A DNA stretch of 64,000 bases from Lewinellaceae bacterium. GTDB taxonomy: Bacteria; Bacteroidota; Bacteroidia; Chitinophagales; Saprospiraceae. Positions within the stretch are counted from its first letter, which is position 1, and every line of letters begins with the position of its first letter. This document shows, in pieces, positions 1 to 9,400 of this stretch. The notes below the pieces were generated by a model. The model was not told the DNA's origin. It did not search any database and saw nothing but the letters and a program-made list of their open reading frames with translations. The stretch is taken from positions 1 to 64,000 of the forward strand of contig JADJSY010000013.1 of assembly GCA_016711435.1 (NCBI GenBank), in the 5' to 3' direction. The position numbers and the translations under genes are program-made.

Positions 1-1
1 A

Positions 2-472
2 GACAGCCTGAAAATGCTGCCTTCCATGAAAAAAGGTTCTGTGCAAACCCGTGTGCTGGTCATGACCATGTTTGACGATCCGCGCCTGGTGAAAGCGGCA
101 TTTAAGGCCGGCGCCGATGGTTATATGCTGAAATCAGGCTCTCAAGCCGAGCTGCTGCAAGCCATCGAACAGGTGATTGAAGGACATACCTTCCTTGGCA
201 AAGGGGTGGCATTGGACATATTGTACAACAGGTCGCACAATGGCAACGATGGTTTGCCTGATAAACAGTTTGCCGGGAAATACGGACTTACCCGCCGGGA
301 AATAGAAATCATGCAGCACATAGGCCAGGCACTGAGCAATAAAGAAATTGCAGACCAACTTTTTATCAGTGATCAGACGGTCAGTGTCCATCGCAAAAAT
401 ATTATGCGCAAATTGCGGGTCAACAGTACCGCAAGTCTTATCAAAATTGCCTTTGAACATCATTTGGTGTAA
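2..472 (+). CDS. LuxR/NarL-type response regulator, 5' truncated by window edge
   Basis: The open frame enters from the left edge, so only the second half of the receiver domain and the output domain are present. The receiver part shows the conserved Lys in 'GYMLKSG', the switch lysine of REC domains. The C-terminal 65 residues are a LuxR/GerE helix-turn-helix: 'LTRREIEIMQHIGQALSNKE' followed by IADQLFISDQTVSVHRKNI, ideal for NarL/FixJ regulators. It should bind DNA after phosphorylation by a partner histidine kinase, which is not visible here. The phospho-acceptor Asp lies outside the window. The family call is firm; the target genes are unknown. Confidence 0.93.
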   Translation, partial: DSLKMLPSMKKGSVQTRVLVMTMFDDPRLVKAAFKAGADGYMLKSGSQAELLQAIEQVIEGHTFLGKGVALDILYNRSHNGNDGLPDKQFAGKYGLTRREIEIMQHIGQALSNKEIADQLFISDQTVSVHRKNIMRKLRVNSTASLIKIAFEHHLV

Positions 473-591
473 GTATTTTACCTCCGGCAAGAAAATTACC
501 CCTCCAATGGTATGCCATTTGAACAGATCGGCACTGTTTTTGAAACCTAATATATTCCGGCTAAGGCCCCCGATTTAATATTCCAAAATGT

Positions 592-623
592 TTTGGGCAA
601 TACATCCGGGCAGCTTAATTTTG
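592..623 (+). promoter_or_regulatory. Bacteroidota-type promoter for the 706 gene
   Basis: TTTG at 592-595, a 20-nt spacer, then TAATTTTG at 616-623 match the Bacteroidota sigma consensus (TTTG, N19-20, TAnnTTTG). It lies about 80 nt upstream of the ATG at 706 in a gap that otherwise shows nothing. Confidence 0.55.
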
Positions 624-705
624 CGCTAATGCCTCCTTCGGGGGTTGTCAGAAGCGCAGCATATTCAAAACTGTTTATTTTTCATCTAACGTTTTAATTA
701 ATCTC

Positions 706-1833
706 ATGAGAAAAGCAAATTCTACTTTCTCCAGTAATGTACTGAGTTGGTTTGCCGCTTTGGTTGTAATTTTTGCATCCGCAGCGAATGCAAAAGCTCA
801 GTGTACGCTTATTTGTAATGATCTGGTGAACATTTCTCTTGCCGAGAACTGTTCGCTTACTTTGCTTCCGGATATGATTCTGGAAGGCGGCGCTTGCCCG
901 AACGGACAGCTCGTCGTCGAAGTGGATCGCTCACTGCCTTATGGCAACGGCCCCTGGGTTGCGGGCGTCCTGAATTCCGGCGACTTGAACAGAACTTTCG
1001 CAGTACGCGTCAGAAACGCCGCAGTCCCCAACGGCAATACCTGCTGGGGCATGTTGCACGTGGAAGACAAACTGGCTCCCGAAATCGTATGCACCGATAT
1101 TACCCTCAGCTGTGCGATCACCGACTACGAGCCGGATGACCTGCTCGAACTGGGCTTTTCGCAGACAGAGGCACGGCCTTTTGTCGATGATAACTGCTAT
1201 GAGCCGTCTTTGACGTTTACAGACCAGTTCTTCGACCAGGCTTGCGGCAGCGTTAACGATTTAGATTTAAGCGCTTATGTAATCCGTACCTGGGTCGCCG
1301 TGGATGGCAGCGGCAACTCAAATACCTGCCAGCAGTACATTTATTTCGAGCGTCGCCACGTCGATGATGTGTTTTTCCCGATCGACGTTACCATTCATTG
1401 CGATGATGATTATCCGAAAGATGCGCAGGGCCGTCCTGCGCCTTCTTACACGGGCGTTCCTTACATCATTGACTTCGGTCTGAATTTCCCGATTTTCCCG
1501 AACAATACGCTTTGCGAGATTAACGCAACGTACACCGACCAGTTGATTGTTGTTTGTGAGGGTACACGCAAATACCTGCGTACCTGGACGGTCTATGACT
1601 GGTGCGTGCCAACCGGCCCCGGCAATCCGAGAACTCAGATACAGTTGATCAAGATTCTGGACGAATTTGGCCCGGAGATTTCCTGCCCTGATGACATGAC
1701 GGTGTCTACCAACCCGTCTCAGTGCTGTGCTACGGTGAACCTGCCGGATGTAATTATCACGGATAATTGCTCCCATATCAGCAGAATCAGCGCTATGATA
1801 ACCGTGTACGAGCAGTACCGGCCTGATGCCTGA
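706..1833 (+). CDS. Secreted Cys-rich surface protein, N-terminal fragment (frameshifted)
   Basis: N-terminal 375 residues of a protein that continues in the next frame at 1826. Residues 1-31 are a Sec signal peptide ending AKA before Gln32. The rest is Cys-rich beta-sandwich-like sequence; 'VCTDITLSC' and the segment 'CPDDMTVSTNPSQCCATVNL' resemble HYR/immunoglobulin-like extracellular modules. The frame ends at a 7-bp tandem duplication (1821-1834). Removing one copy joins it to the downstream frame and restores agreement with the paralogue at 18.5 kb. Closest relative in the window: the product of 14914-22142, which begins its matching region near 17090. Function beyond a secreted surface protein is unknown. 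Confidence 0.8.
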   Translation: MRKANSTFSSNVLSWFAALVVIFASAANAKAQCTLICNDLVNISLAENCSLTLLPDMILEGGACPNGQLVVEVDRSLPYGNGPWVAGVLNSGDLNRTFAVRVRNAAVPNGNTCWGMLHVEDKLAPEIVCTDITLSCAITDYEPDDLLELGFSQTEARPFVDDNCYEPSLTFTDQFFDQACGSVNDLDLSAYVIRTWVAVDGSGNSNTCQQYIYFERRHVDDVFFPIDVTIHCDDDYPKDAQGRPAPSYTGVPYIIDFGLNFPIFPNNTLCEINATYTDQLIVVCEGTRKYLRTWTVYDWCVPTGPGNPRTQIQLIKILDEFGPEISCPDDMTVSTNPSQCCATVNLPDVIITDNCSHISRISAMITVYEQYRPDA

Positions 1834-1834
1834 T
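1821..1834 (+). repeat. 7-bp tandem duplication GCCTGAT causing a frameshift
   Basis: GCCTGAT occurs at 1821-1827 and again at 1828-1834. With one copy the reading continues as ...QYRPDPLVIATYTL, matching ...QYLPEQVIATYTL in the paralogue (18560-18600). With two copies a TGA is met at 1831-1833. Confidence 0.9.
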
Positions 1835-4800
1835 CCATTGGTGATTGCGACCTATACCTTGAATAATACCACCAACCCGGGTCAATTTACACTGGGCACC
1901 TTCCCGGGCAACAATTTCTGGGATCGCGACACACTCGGCCGTTACGGTAATACGCCCTGCCTGCCGATTGGTACGCATGTGGTAAGATACATGGCGGAAG
2001 ATGTGTGCGGTAATACCAGTTCCTGCACATTTGATCTGACGGTAGTGGACGATGTTCCACCGGTAGCGTCCTGCACACAGTTTACAACCGTTGCAATCGG
2101 CACGGATGATCCGACGGACTGCTATGACCCAACCGGCGCTTGCAAATTTGGCGGTGTTACCTGGGTTGCGGCATCTGCTTTCAACCAGGGTTCTTATGAC
2201 AACTGCAACGGTATCGACTTTACCATTCGTCGTATGGGGCCTTACAGCCAATGCATCCAGGATCTGAAAACTGTTTCGGGTTGCGACAACTGGCGCGTAG
2301 ACGCTTGTGGCGAATTGGATTACAACGAAGGCAACGGATTTAACGATGAATACGACATTGCAACGGCAGAAAATGACTCGATCAAATTCTACTGCTGCGA
2401 GGTAGGTACTACCCAGATGATTATCCTGCGTGTGTACCAGTTGGACATCAATGGCAACTGGGCTTACTACACGGATGAATTGGGCCTTCCAATGCGCGAT
2501 CCTGAAACTGGCTGCATCATGTATATCTTCAACGAATGTATGATCGAAGTGGAAGTACAGGACAAAATTAAACCTGTTTGCCAGCCACCGGCACACGTAA
2601 CGGTTTCCTGCGAGAACTTTGATCCAAGCCTGTGGGCGTACGGATACCCAAGCGTATCGGACAACTGCTGCCTGGACGACACACCTCCTACAAGCGCTCT
2701 GCCAGGCGGCGTAGCAAATATTCCTGCGGGTACCACTGCGGTTCCGGGTGTTTGCGGCGCTACTCAAAAAACCTACTACAACGGTTTCCTGAACGCTGGC
2801 TTTGATACGACCTGCAACCGCGGCATTATCATCCGCCGTTTCACCGCATGGGATTGCTACGGCTTTAGCAGCAGCTGCACCCAGCGTATCACTGTAACAA
2901 GCGTACCGGATTACAACATCGTATTCCCGGCTGACGACACCGAGAACTGTGTAGGCGTACCTGATTTCGGCTACCCACAAATCACGAACGACGAAGGTTG
3001 CGAACTGATCGGTGTTGCCTACAACGACGTATACTTCACGGTTGTACCGGATGCGTGCTACAAAATCGAACGCACCTGGACGGTGATCAACTGGTGTGAT
3101 TATGACCCCGATGCCGCTTGCTACGAGCAACTCCGCGCGAACGGTCGTTCCGTACGGGTATGGAACAATCCGGCTATCGCAGGTGACGAGACGCCAAACT
3201 GCGTGACGTACAAGCAGATCATCAAAGTAATCGACCAGACGCCACCGACGATTACCTGTGCACCGATCGACACTTGTGACTACAGTTCCAACTTCGATTC
3301 GGATGGCTTGCGCTACTGGAACGACGGCGACCTGTGGTGGGATAACGGCACCCAATCGCACAACCTGTGCGAGTCGGACAAAACGCTGTTGTCTGTTTCC
3401 GCAGAAGATTTCTGCGATTCTATTTCTCCAGTAGGCGGTCTTCGTTTCCGCTACCTGTTGTTCTTAGACCTGGATGCAGATGGTATCATGGAAACAGTGG
3501 TATCGAGCGCAGATGCGAACACGACACGTCCGGGCGGTTTTTACGGCCGCGTACGTTACAACAACTATCAGAACCTGAACTACGGCGGCGGCGGCGCTTC
3601 CAGTGTCCGCAGATTTGACCTGAGTGCCAACCCATATGCGTTCAACATCGAACAAACGCTGACCGGTGCACGGGTAACCTGGCGGACAGCCGGCGGATCG
3701 GTACAAAACCCGAACCTGCCACACGGTCGTCACAAAATCAAGTGGATTGCAGAAGACGGTTGTGGTAACGAAGCAGTATGCGAGCAAATATTCACGATCC
3801 GCGACTGCAAGGCGCCAACAGTTGCCTGTGCCGACGTAAACATCAACCTGATGTTCGGTGGCATGGCTACCCTGTGGGCAAGCGACTTCTTCCTGTACGC
3901 TGAAGACAACTGCACACCGGCCGATATCCTGAAAGTAGCGGTAATCCGCGCTGATGATACAGACTACGACCATAACAGCTTCCCGACTGACGCTTCACAA
4001 AGCGTCGTGGTGACCTGCGACGATGAGGGTACGGAAGTAGATATTGAAGTATGGGTGATCGATGCAGCAGGCAGAGCAGATTTCTGCACCGCAAAAGTCA
4101 ACGTACAAGCCAACCTGGTTGGTTGCGACGGAACTGTTCCGACTGCAACCGTAGCAGGCGCACTGGCAACAGAAAATGTTCAAAATATTGATGAGGTATC
4201 TGTAGCCTTCAATGTTGCTCCAAGTGCCAATGTGATGCAGATTGTGGATGGAAGTTATTCCTTCACATCTGTTCCGATGGGTTCCAATGTGACAGTTACA
4301 CCGGCAAAAGACAATGATCCGCTGAACGGCGTGACCACTTATGACCTGGTGCTGATCTCCAAACACATCCTGGGCCTGGAGCCATTGACTACGCCATATA
4401 AAATGATCGCTGCCGACGCCAACCGTTCCGGTTCGATCACGACCTTCGACATCGTGGAATTCCGCAAACTGATCCTGGGTATTTATGAAGAACTGCCGAC
4501 GAATACTTCCTGGCGCTTCGTAGATAAAGCCTACTCGTTCCCGGAACCGACGAACCCGTTCCAATCGGTTTTCCCTGAGAACATGTCGATCAACAACCTG
4601 GCTGCCAGCTATATGAACGGCGACTTCGTAGGTGTTAAAATCGGTGATGTGAACAACTCGGTTATAGCAAACGAACTCCAATCGGTAGAAGATCGTACAG
4701 CAAACACCCTGGTATTCGATGTGGCAGCAGCATCTCAGTCGGTAACTGCCGGCGAAGAGGTAGTTGTCAACTTCAAAGCCACTGATAAAATGATGGGTTA

Positions 4801-5341
4801 CCAGTTCACTATGAACTTCGATGGTCTGGAAGTAGTAGAAGTATTGCCTGGCGCTAATATGAGCACTGATAACTTCGGCGTATTCGCTGATGCAATCACG
4901 ACCTCGGCAGAAGGTAATGCCACTGAATTTGCAGTGAAATTCCGCGCAGTTGCATCCGGCGACCTCAGCCGTATGCTGGCTGTATCCAGCCGCATCACTA
5001 AAGCAGAGGCTTACACAGATGGTGGTCAGCGCAATGAAGTTGCTTTCCGCTTCGAAGGAGCCAACGGTCCTGTGATCGGTGCAGGTTTCGAACTGTTCCA
5101 AAACCAGCCGAACCCGGTTGTAGGCAAAACGAATATCTCGTTCAACCTGCCGGAATCTGCTGAAGCTACGCTGAAAATCACCAACGTAGAAGGCCGTATT
5201 GTAAAAGTTGTTAAAGGCGCTTTCTCAAAAGGTTTGAACACGGTAACATTAAACCGTGCTGAACTTGAATCCGGTATGCTGTTCTACGAACTGTCTACCG
5301 CTAAAAACAGCGCAGTGAAGAAGATGATTATTGTAGATTAA
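1826..5341 (+). CDS. Secreted Cys-rich protein, C-terminal part with dockerin-like, cohesin-like and T9SS type A modules
   Basis: Continuation (1171 codons) of the 706 gene; the ATG at 1826 is an accident of the frameshift. Residues to about 780 are repeated Cys-rich beta modules. A CnaB-like segment ('GSYSFTSVPMGSNVTV') leads into a dockerin-like pair of calcium loops at about residues 828-892. The second loop, DANRSGSITTFD, has D1, N3, S5, G6, I8 and D12 of a canonical F-hand; the first, DNDPLNGVTTYD, is degenerate. Residues about 960-1075 ('SVTAGEEVVVNFKATDKMMG') look cohesin-like. Residues from about 1093 ('NQPNPVVGKTNISFNLPES') are a T9SS type A sorting domain, so the protein should be exported and cell-surface attached. 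Nearly identical in DNA over long stretches to 18420-22142. Dockerin and cohesin assignments are from motif reading and need a profile search. Confidence 0.85.
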   Translation: MPDPLVIATYTLNNTTNPGQFTLGTFPGNNFWDRDTLGRYGNTPCLPIGTHVVRYMAEDVCGNTSSCTFDLTVVDDVPPVASCTQFTTVAIGTDDPTDCYDPTGACKFGGVTWVAASAFNQGSYDNCNGIDFTIRRMGPYSQCIQDLKTVSGCDNWRVDACGELDYNEGNGFNDEYDIATAENDSIKFYCCEVGTTQMIILRVYQLDINGNWAYYTDELGLPMRDPETGCIMYIFNECMIEVEVQDKIKPVCQPPAHVTVSCENFDPSLWAYGYPSVSDNCCLDDTPPTSALPGGVANIPAGTTAVPGVCGATQKTYYNGFLNAGFDTTCNRGIIIRRFTAWDCYGFSSSCTQRITVTSVPDYNIVFPADDTENCVGVPDFGYPQITNDEGCELIGVAYNDVYFTVVPDACYKIERTWTVINWCDYDPDAACYEQLRANGRSVRVWNNPAIAGDETPNCVTYKQIIKVIDQTPPTITCAPIDTCDYSSNFDSDGLRYWNDGDLWWDNGTQSHNLCESDKTLLSVSAEDFCDSISPVGGLRFRYLLFLDLDADGIMETVVSSADANTTRPGGFYGRVRYNNYQNLNYGGGGASSVRRFDLSANPYAFNIEQTLTGARVTWRTAGGSVQNPNLPHGRHKIKWIAEDGCGNEAVCEQIFTIRDCKAPTVACADVNINLMFGGMATLWASDFFLYAEDNCTPADILKVAVIRADDTDYDHNSFPTDASQSVVVTCDDEGTEVDIEVWVIDAAGRADFCTAKVNVQANLVGCDGTVPTATVAGALATENVQNIDEVSVAFNVAPSANVMQIVDGSYSFTSVPMGSNVTVTPAKDNDPLNGVTTYDLVLISKHILGLEPLTTPYKMIAADANRSGSITTFDIVEFRKLILGIYEELPTNTSWRFVDKAYSFPEPTNPFQSVFPENMSINNLAASYMNGDFVGVKIGDVNNSVIANELQSVEDRTANTLVFDVAAASQSVTAGEEVVVNFKATDKMMGYQFTMNFDGLEVVEVLPGANMSTDNFGVFADAITTSAEGNATEFAVKFRAVASGDLSRMLAVSSRITKAEAYTDGGQRNEVAFRFEGANGPVIGAGFELFQNQPNPVVGKTNISFNLPESAEATLKITNVEGRIVKVVKGAFSKGLNTVTLNRAELESGMLFYELSTAKNSAVKKMIIVD

Positions 5342-5369
5342 TATCTGTCAATCGTCGACTTTAAAATAG

Positions 5370-5406
5370 AAAGGAGTCATTCCGAATGTTCGGGATGGCT
5401 CCTTTT
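5370..5406 (+). terminator. Rho-independent terminator after the 706-5341 gene
   Basis: AAAGGAGTCATTCCGAA pairs, with two G-T pairs, with TTCGGGATGGCTCCTTT, followed by a short T-rich tail. It sits 30 nt after the stop at 5341. Confidence 0.7.
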
Positions 5407-5625
5407 GTTATGGATCATAGGTTCAGGGTTTCACTTTAAGTTTGGTTTGCGGTTTTGTTGTTGGTTGATAGCCCCCGTCAACTTTTTGTCAGTTATTCCT
5501 TTTTTGGCCCGCTTTTTGAAAAGTGTGTATTATCCTTTTTAATCCTGCGTTGCAAAACGTTTCCCGTTCCTCCGCCAGGGGGTAATTTCATGACATCTTT
5601 TATAATAGAAATCCAATTGTTTCTC

Positions 5626-6441
5626 ATGAATCGTTGTGTACGACGCATTGTATTCGCATTGGCCGGCTGGCTATTCCTCACTACAGGGACACTTTCTGCG
5701 CAGGTAGGGTTTTCATTACCCTTTTTCAACAATGCCACACCCGGTACGATCATAAATGTTCCCCTTAAAGTGACAGGGTTCAATAATATTGCATCCGTGC
5801 AGTTTGTACTCAGCTGGGATCCGCAGACCGTTGGTTTTTTCTCTGTTGATAATTTCAACCTTCCCGGACTTGATGCGGCAGAGTTTAACAGCATGCAGGC
5901 GCTTTCCGAGGGTATTCTTCGTTTTGCCTGGGTCAGCAGCAATTTACAGATCGGTACCACCGTGCCCAATGAAACGCTTATTTTCAGGTTGCGCCTGCAA
6001 GTAATCGGACCGATCAACGCCGGCTCGGCCGTAACGATTACACAGTCTCCACCAACCAGTTTTGAGGTCAATCAGATCAACAACGGCGTACTGCAATCCC
6101 TGGATATGAGCCAGGTACAGTTGACAAACGGTTTTGTTGCGGTGGGTTATACTGTTGGAACTACGGAGCTTTCCGACCATTCGGAATGGCCTGTAAGCAT
6201 TGTTCCCAACCCATTTTCAGAAACAACCCAAATATTTTTTGAAAACGAAGAAGGCGCTGATATTCAGATGTTTATAACAGATGTTGCAGGGCAAATTATC
6301 GTTGAAAAAAATATTATTTCACCTGTTTCAAGTCAACATGGCATGGAAATTGCCTCTTCTCAATTACGTGAAAAAGGCATGTATTTTTTGATATTACGCA
6401 CTGATAAACGATCGTGCGTCCGACCATTGTTCTTGTTTTGA
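5626..6441 (+). CDS. Single cohesin-like domain protein with T9SS-like C-terminus
   Basis: The frame is open from 5455, but the start chosen is the ATG at 5626, because it begins a clean signal peptide (MNRCVRRIVFALAGWLFLTT..., cut after LSA). Residues about 26-160 match the cohesin pattern: 'PGTIINVPLKVTGFNNIASV' then QFVLSWDPQ and a hydrophobic strand pattern to 'ETLIFRLRLQV'. The last 80 residues contain VPNPFSETTQIFF and end in a beta-rich segment, resembling a T9SS type A signal, although the terminal Lys-rich strand is unusual ('RSCVRPLFLF'). It lies 39 nt ahead of the three-cohesin gene, probably in one transcript. Proposed role: a small surface cohesin that could bind the dockerin modules encoded on either side. 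The binding is inference. Confidence 0.75.
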   Translation: MNRCVRRIVFALAGWLFLTTGTLSAQVGFSLPFFNNATPGTIINVPLKVTGFNNIASVQFVLSWDPQTVGFFSVDNFNLPGLDAAEFNSMQALSEGILRFAWVSSNLQIGTTVPNETLIFRLRLQVIGPINAGSAVTITQSPPTSFEVNQINNGVLQSLDMSQVQLTNGFVAVGYTVGTTELSDHSEWPVSIVPNPFSETTQIFFENEEGADIQMFITDVAGQIIVEKNIISPVSSQHGMEIASSQLREKGMYFLILRTDKRSCVRPLFLF

Positions 6442-6480
6442 TTCACATTTATTTCATCATCATCCCACTTCCGCGTTAAG

Positions 6481-9400
6481 ATGAAACCGATTACGAGCAT
6501 CCTCATTGCAGGACTGTTATTCATTGCCCTTCAATTGTCCGGGCAGGCTTTGGTGACAAGTTTTTCTCCTGCCACAATTACCTCTCCTGTAGGTAGTACT
6601 GTGACTCTTCAATTTAAAGTCACCAACTTCACCAATATCTCATCTGTCCAGTTTCCCATTAAATACAATACGGCGTCATTGCAGTATTTAGGGGTGAATG
6701 ACTTTGCATTGCCTGATTTGGGCGCAGGTAATTTCAATTCTGTGTTTGCGCAAGGTGCGGTACGCTTTACCTGGTTTCCGGATCCTGCCGTCAATCCGAA
6801 CGGGGTTACGGTACCGGATGGCACCGCTATTTTCACCATTTCCTTTACTGTATTGGCGCAGGGAGCAACTTCTGTAAATCTTTCTCCCAGCGTACCGCCC
6901 AGCATCGAGGTGATCCGCAATGGCACGCCGGTCACGGTGTCCTATCAAAACGGTGGAACGACCATCACAGGCGGTTCCGGCGGCGGCAACCCGCCCCCCG
7001 CTACGTTTCAGGTATTAGCCAATACCATATTTATTCCGAAAGACTCCATCCGCTGCATGCCGGTGACCGTCAATAATATGACGAATGTCATTTCGGCGCA
7101 ATATGCCATGCACTGGAATGCAAGCATATTACAATACCAGAGTACCAAAGCGTACGACCTCCCATTCCTGACGGCCTCCGATTTTAACGTGCCCGCCACC
7201 CCTCCTGGCACATTACTGCTGGGTTGGGACGACGAGGCGCTGCAAGGCGTAACCCGTGCCAACGGGCATAAAATTTACGAAGTATGTTTTAAAGCGATCG
7301 GTGCGGTTGGTACCAACTCCTTAGTCACTTTTGACGGCGTGGGTATTCCTGCCGGATCGGGCGGCGCCGAAGCGTATAATGTATCCAACGAAAACCTCTG
7401 GGGCGCTACATCCGGTGTGACGGATACCATGTTTGTCACGGCTGCTCCATTGCCCAATACAAGCCTTACATTCACGGTGGACCGGGATTCGGTGCCATTC
7501 AATACATCCACCTGTGTAAATGTCAAAGTTAAAAATTTCTTAGACGTAGTGGCCATGCAATACGGTATGACTTATAATCCTACCCAATTGCAGTTTCAGT
7601 CCATTGACCTGGGCGCCAACCCGCTGTCGCTCCAGTCGACTTTAAGCGGCCCCAATTTTGTGGCAACACCGACTATTCCTGCCGGTACCATTCGTTTTAT
7701 CTGGGATGACAGCACAGCGCCGTTTGGAGTGACTGTTCCTGACAATACCACCATTTTTTCCGTCTGTTTCACCGTAGCAGCCCCTACGGGCACTACTTCG
7801 CCGGTTACGATTGGCAATGTACCCGGTCTTCCGGCGGCATTTGCAAGAGAAGGTGTCGGCGAGGTGTCCGCAGTGATGGTAAGCGGACATGTGTATACCA
7901 GCGCACAAGCGCCTTGTAGCGTGACGGGTACCGTCACCAACGCAACCTGTAATGGCGCCTCCACCGGAGCGATTGCCCTGACGGTATCGGCCAGCTGCCC
8001 CAACCGCACCTTTCTGTGGGCAGGCCCCAATGCGTATACATCCACCTCCGAAGACATCACCGGCCTGGCAGCGGGAACGTATAATGTGACCGTTTCATTT
8101 ACCGGCGGAACCACCCAGACGGCTACCTTTACGGTAACGCAGCCTGCTGCCATCAGCGCAACATCCGCTGCCACAGCAGTCAATTGTTTCGGCGGCATGG
8201 ACGGCGCTATCACGCTTACGCCAAGCGGCGGTACGGCCCCGTATACATTTGCATGGACCGGCCCGACCGGCTACACTTCTACAACGCAAAGCCCGACCGG
8301 GCTGAAAGCAGGCAACTACACCGTAGTTATTACAGACGCAAACAGCTGCACGTTTACCGCTCCGTCGGTGGCCGTGACACAACCTAATGCCATCGCTATT
8401 CCGACGAACCAACTGACGATCACCAATACCTGTTTCGGCCAGACGAATGGCGCCATCAGCATCGGCGTAACAGGCGGAACGGCGCCCTATACTTTTGCAT
8501 GGTCCGGCCCCAACAGTTTCACCGCTACAACGGAAGACATTAATACCCTGGCCGCAGGCGCTTACACCGTGACTGTTACGGACTCCAAGAGCTGTACGTT
8601 TGTCAGCAGCCCGGCATACAACGTACAGGCCCCGGCCGCTGCCTTAGCCGTTACCGTGCTGACGACACAGAATGTCACGTGTTTCGGCGGCAACGGACAG
8701 ATTACCATCAATGTAACAGGCGGTACTGCTCCGTTCGGTTATTCCTGGCGCGACCAGGGCGGCAATCTGGTTTCTACCGCTAAAAACCCGATGCTGCCTG
8801 TTGGTACGTATAATGTAACGGTAACCGATGCCGGCGCCTGTACGGCTACCTTAACTGTTCCGGTAACCATCACAGGCCCTGCCTCGGGTTTGTCGGTCAC
8901 CCATACCCAGACGAATCTGACCTGCCCCGGCGGTAACGACGGTTCGATCAACCTGACGATCAGCGGCGGCGGCGGTACCAACACTGTTACCTGGGTACCT
9001 GCTATCCCGGGCGGCGCTAACCCAACCGGACTGGCTGCAGGCATATACACGGCGACCGTAACGGATCAGGGCGGGTGCTCCACAACTTACCAGCCGATTA
9101 CGATCACCGGCCCGGCCTCCGGTTTGTCAGTAACCCATACCCAGACGAATGTGACCTGCCCCGGCGGCAACAACGGTTCGATCAACCTGACGATCAGCGG
9201 CGGCGGCGGCGCCAACGCCATTACCTGGGTACCTGCTATTCCCGGCGGCGCCAACCCGACCGGACTGGCTGCCAATACTTACACGGCGACGGTAACGGAC
9301 CAGGGCGGTTGCTCTGTCACTTCGCAGCCGATCACCATCACCAGCCCGGCGCCGATCACTATCGGTACGCCTGCTATAACGAATGTTTCCTGCGCGAATT

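Noticed and set aside
1793..3361. 522-codon open frame on the - strand
   Set aside because: Antisense shadow of the Cys-rich surface gene; no signal, motif or domain, and the + strand frame matches a paralogue and ends in a T9SS domain.
3995..5101. 368-codon open frame on the - strand
   Set aside because: Antisense shadow across the dockerin and cohesin-like region; composition follows the complement of the real gene.
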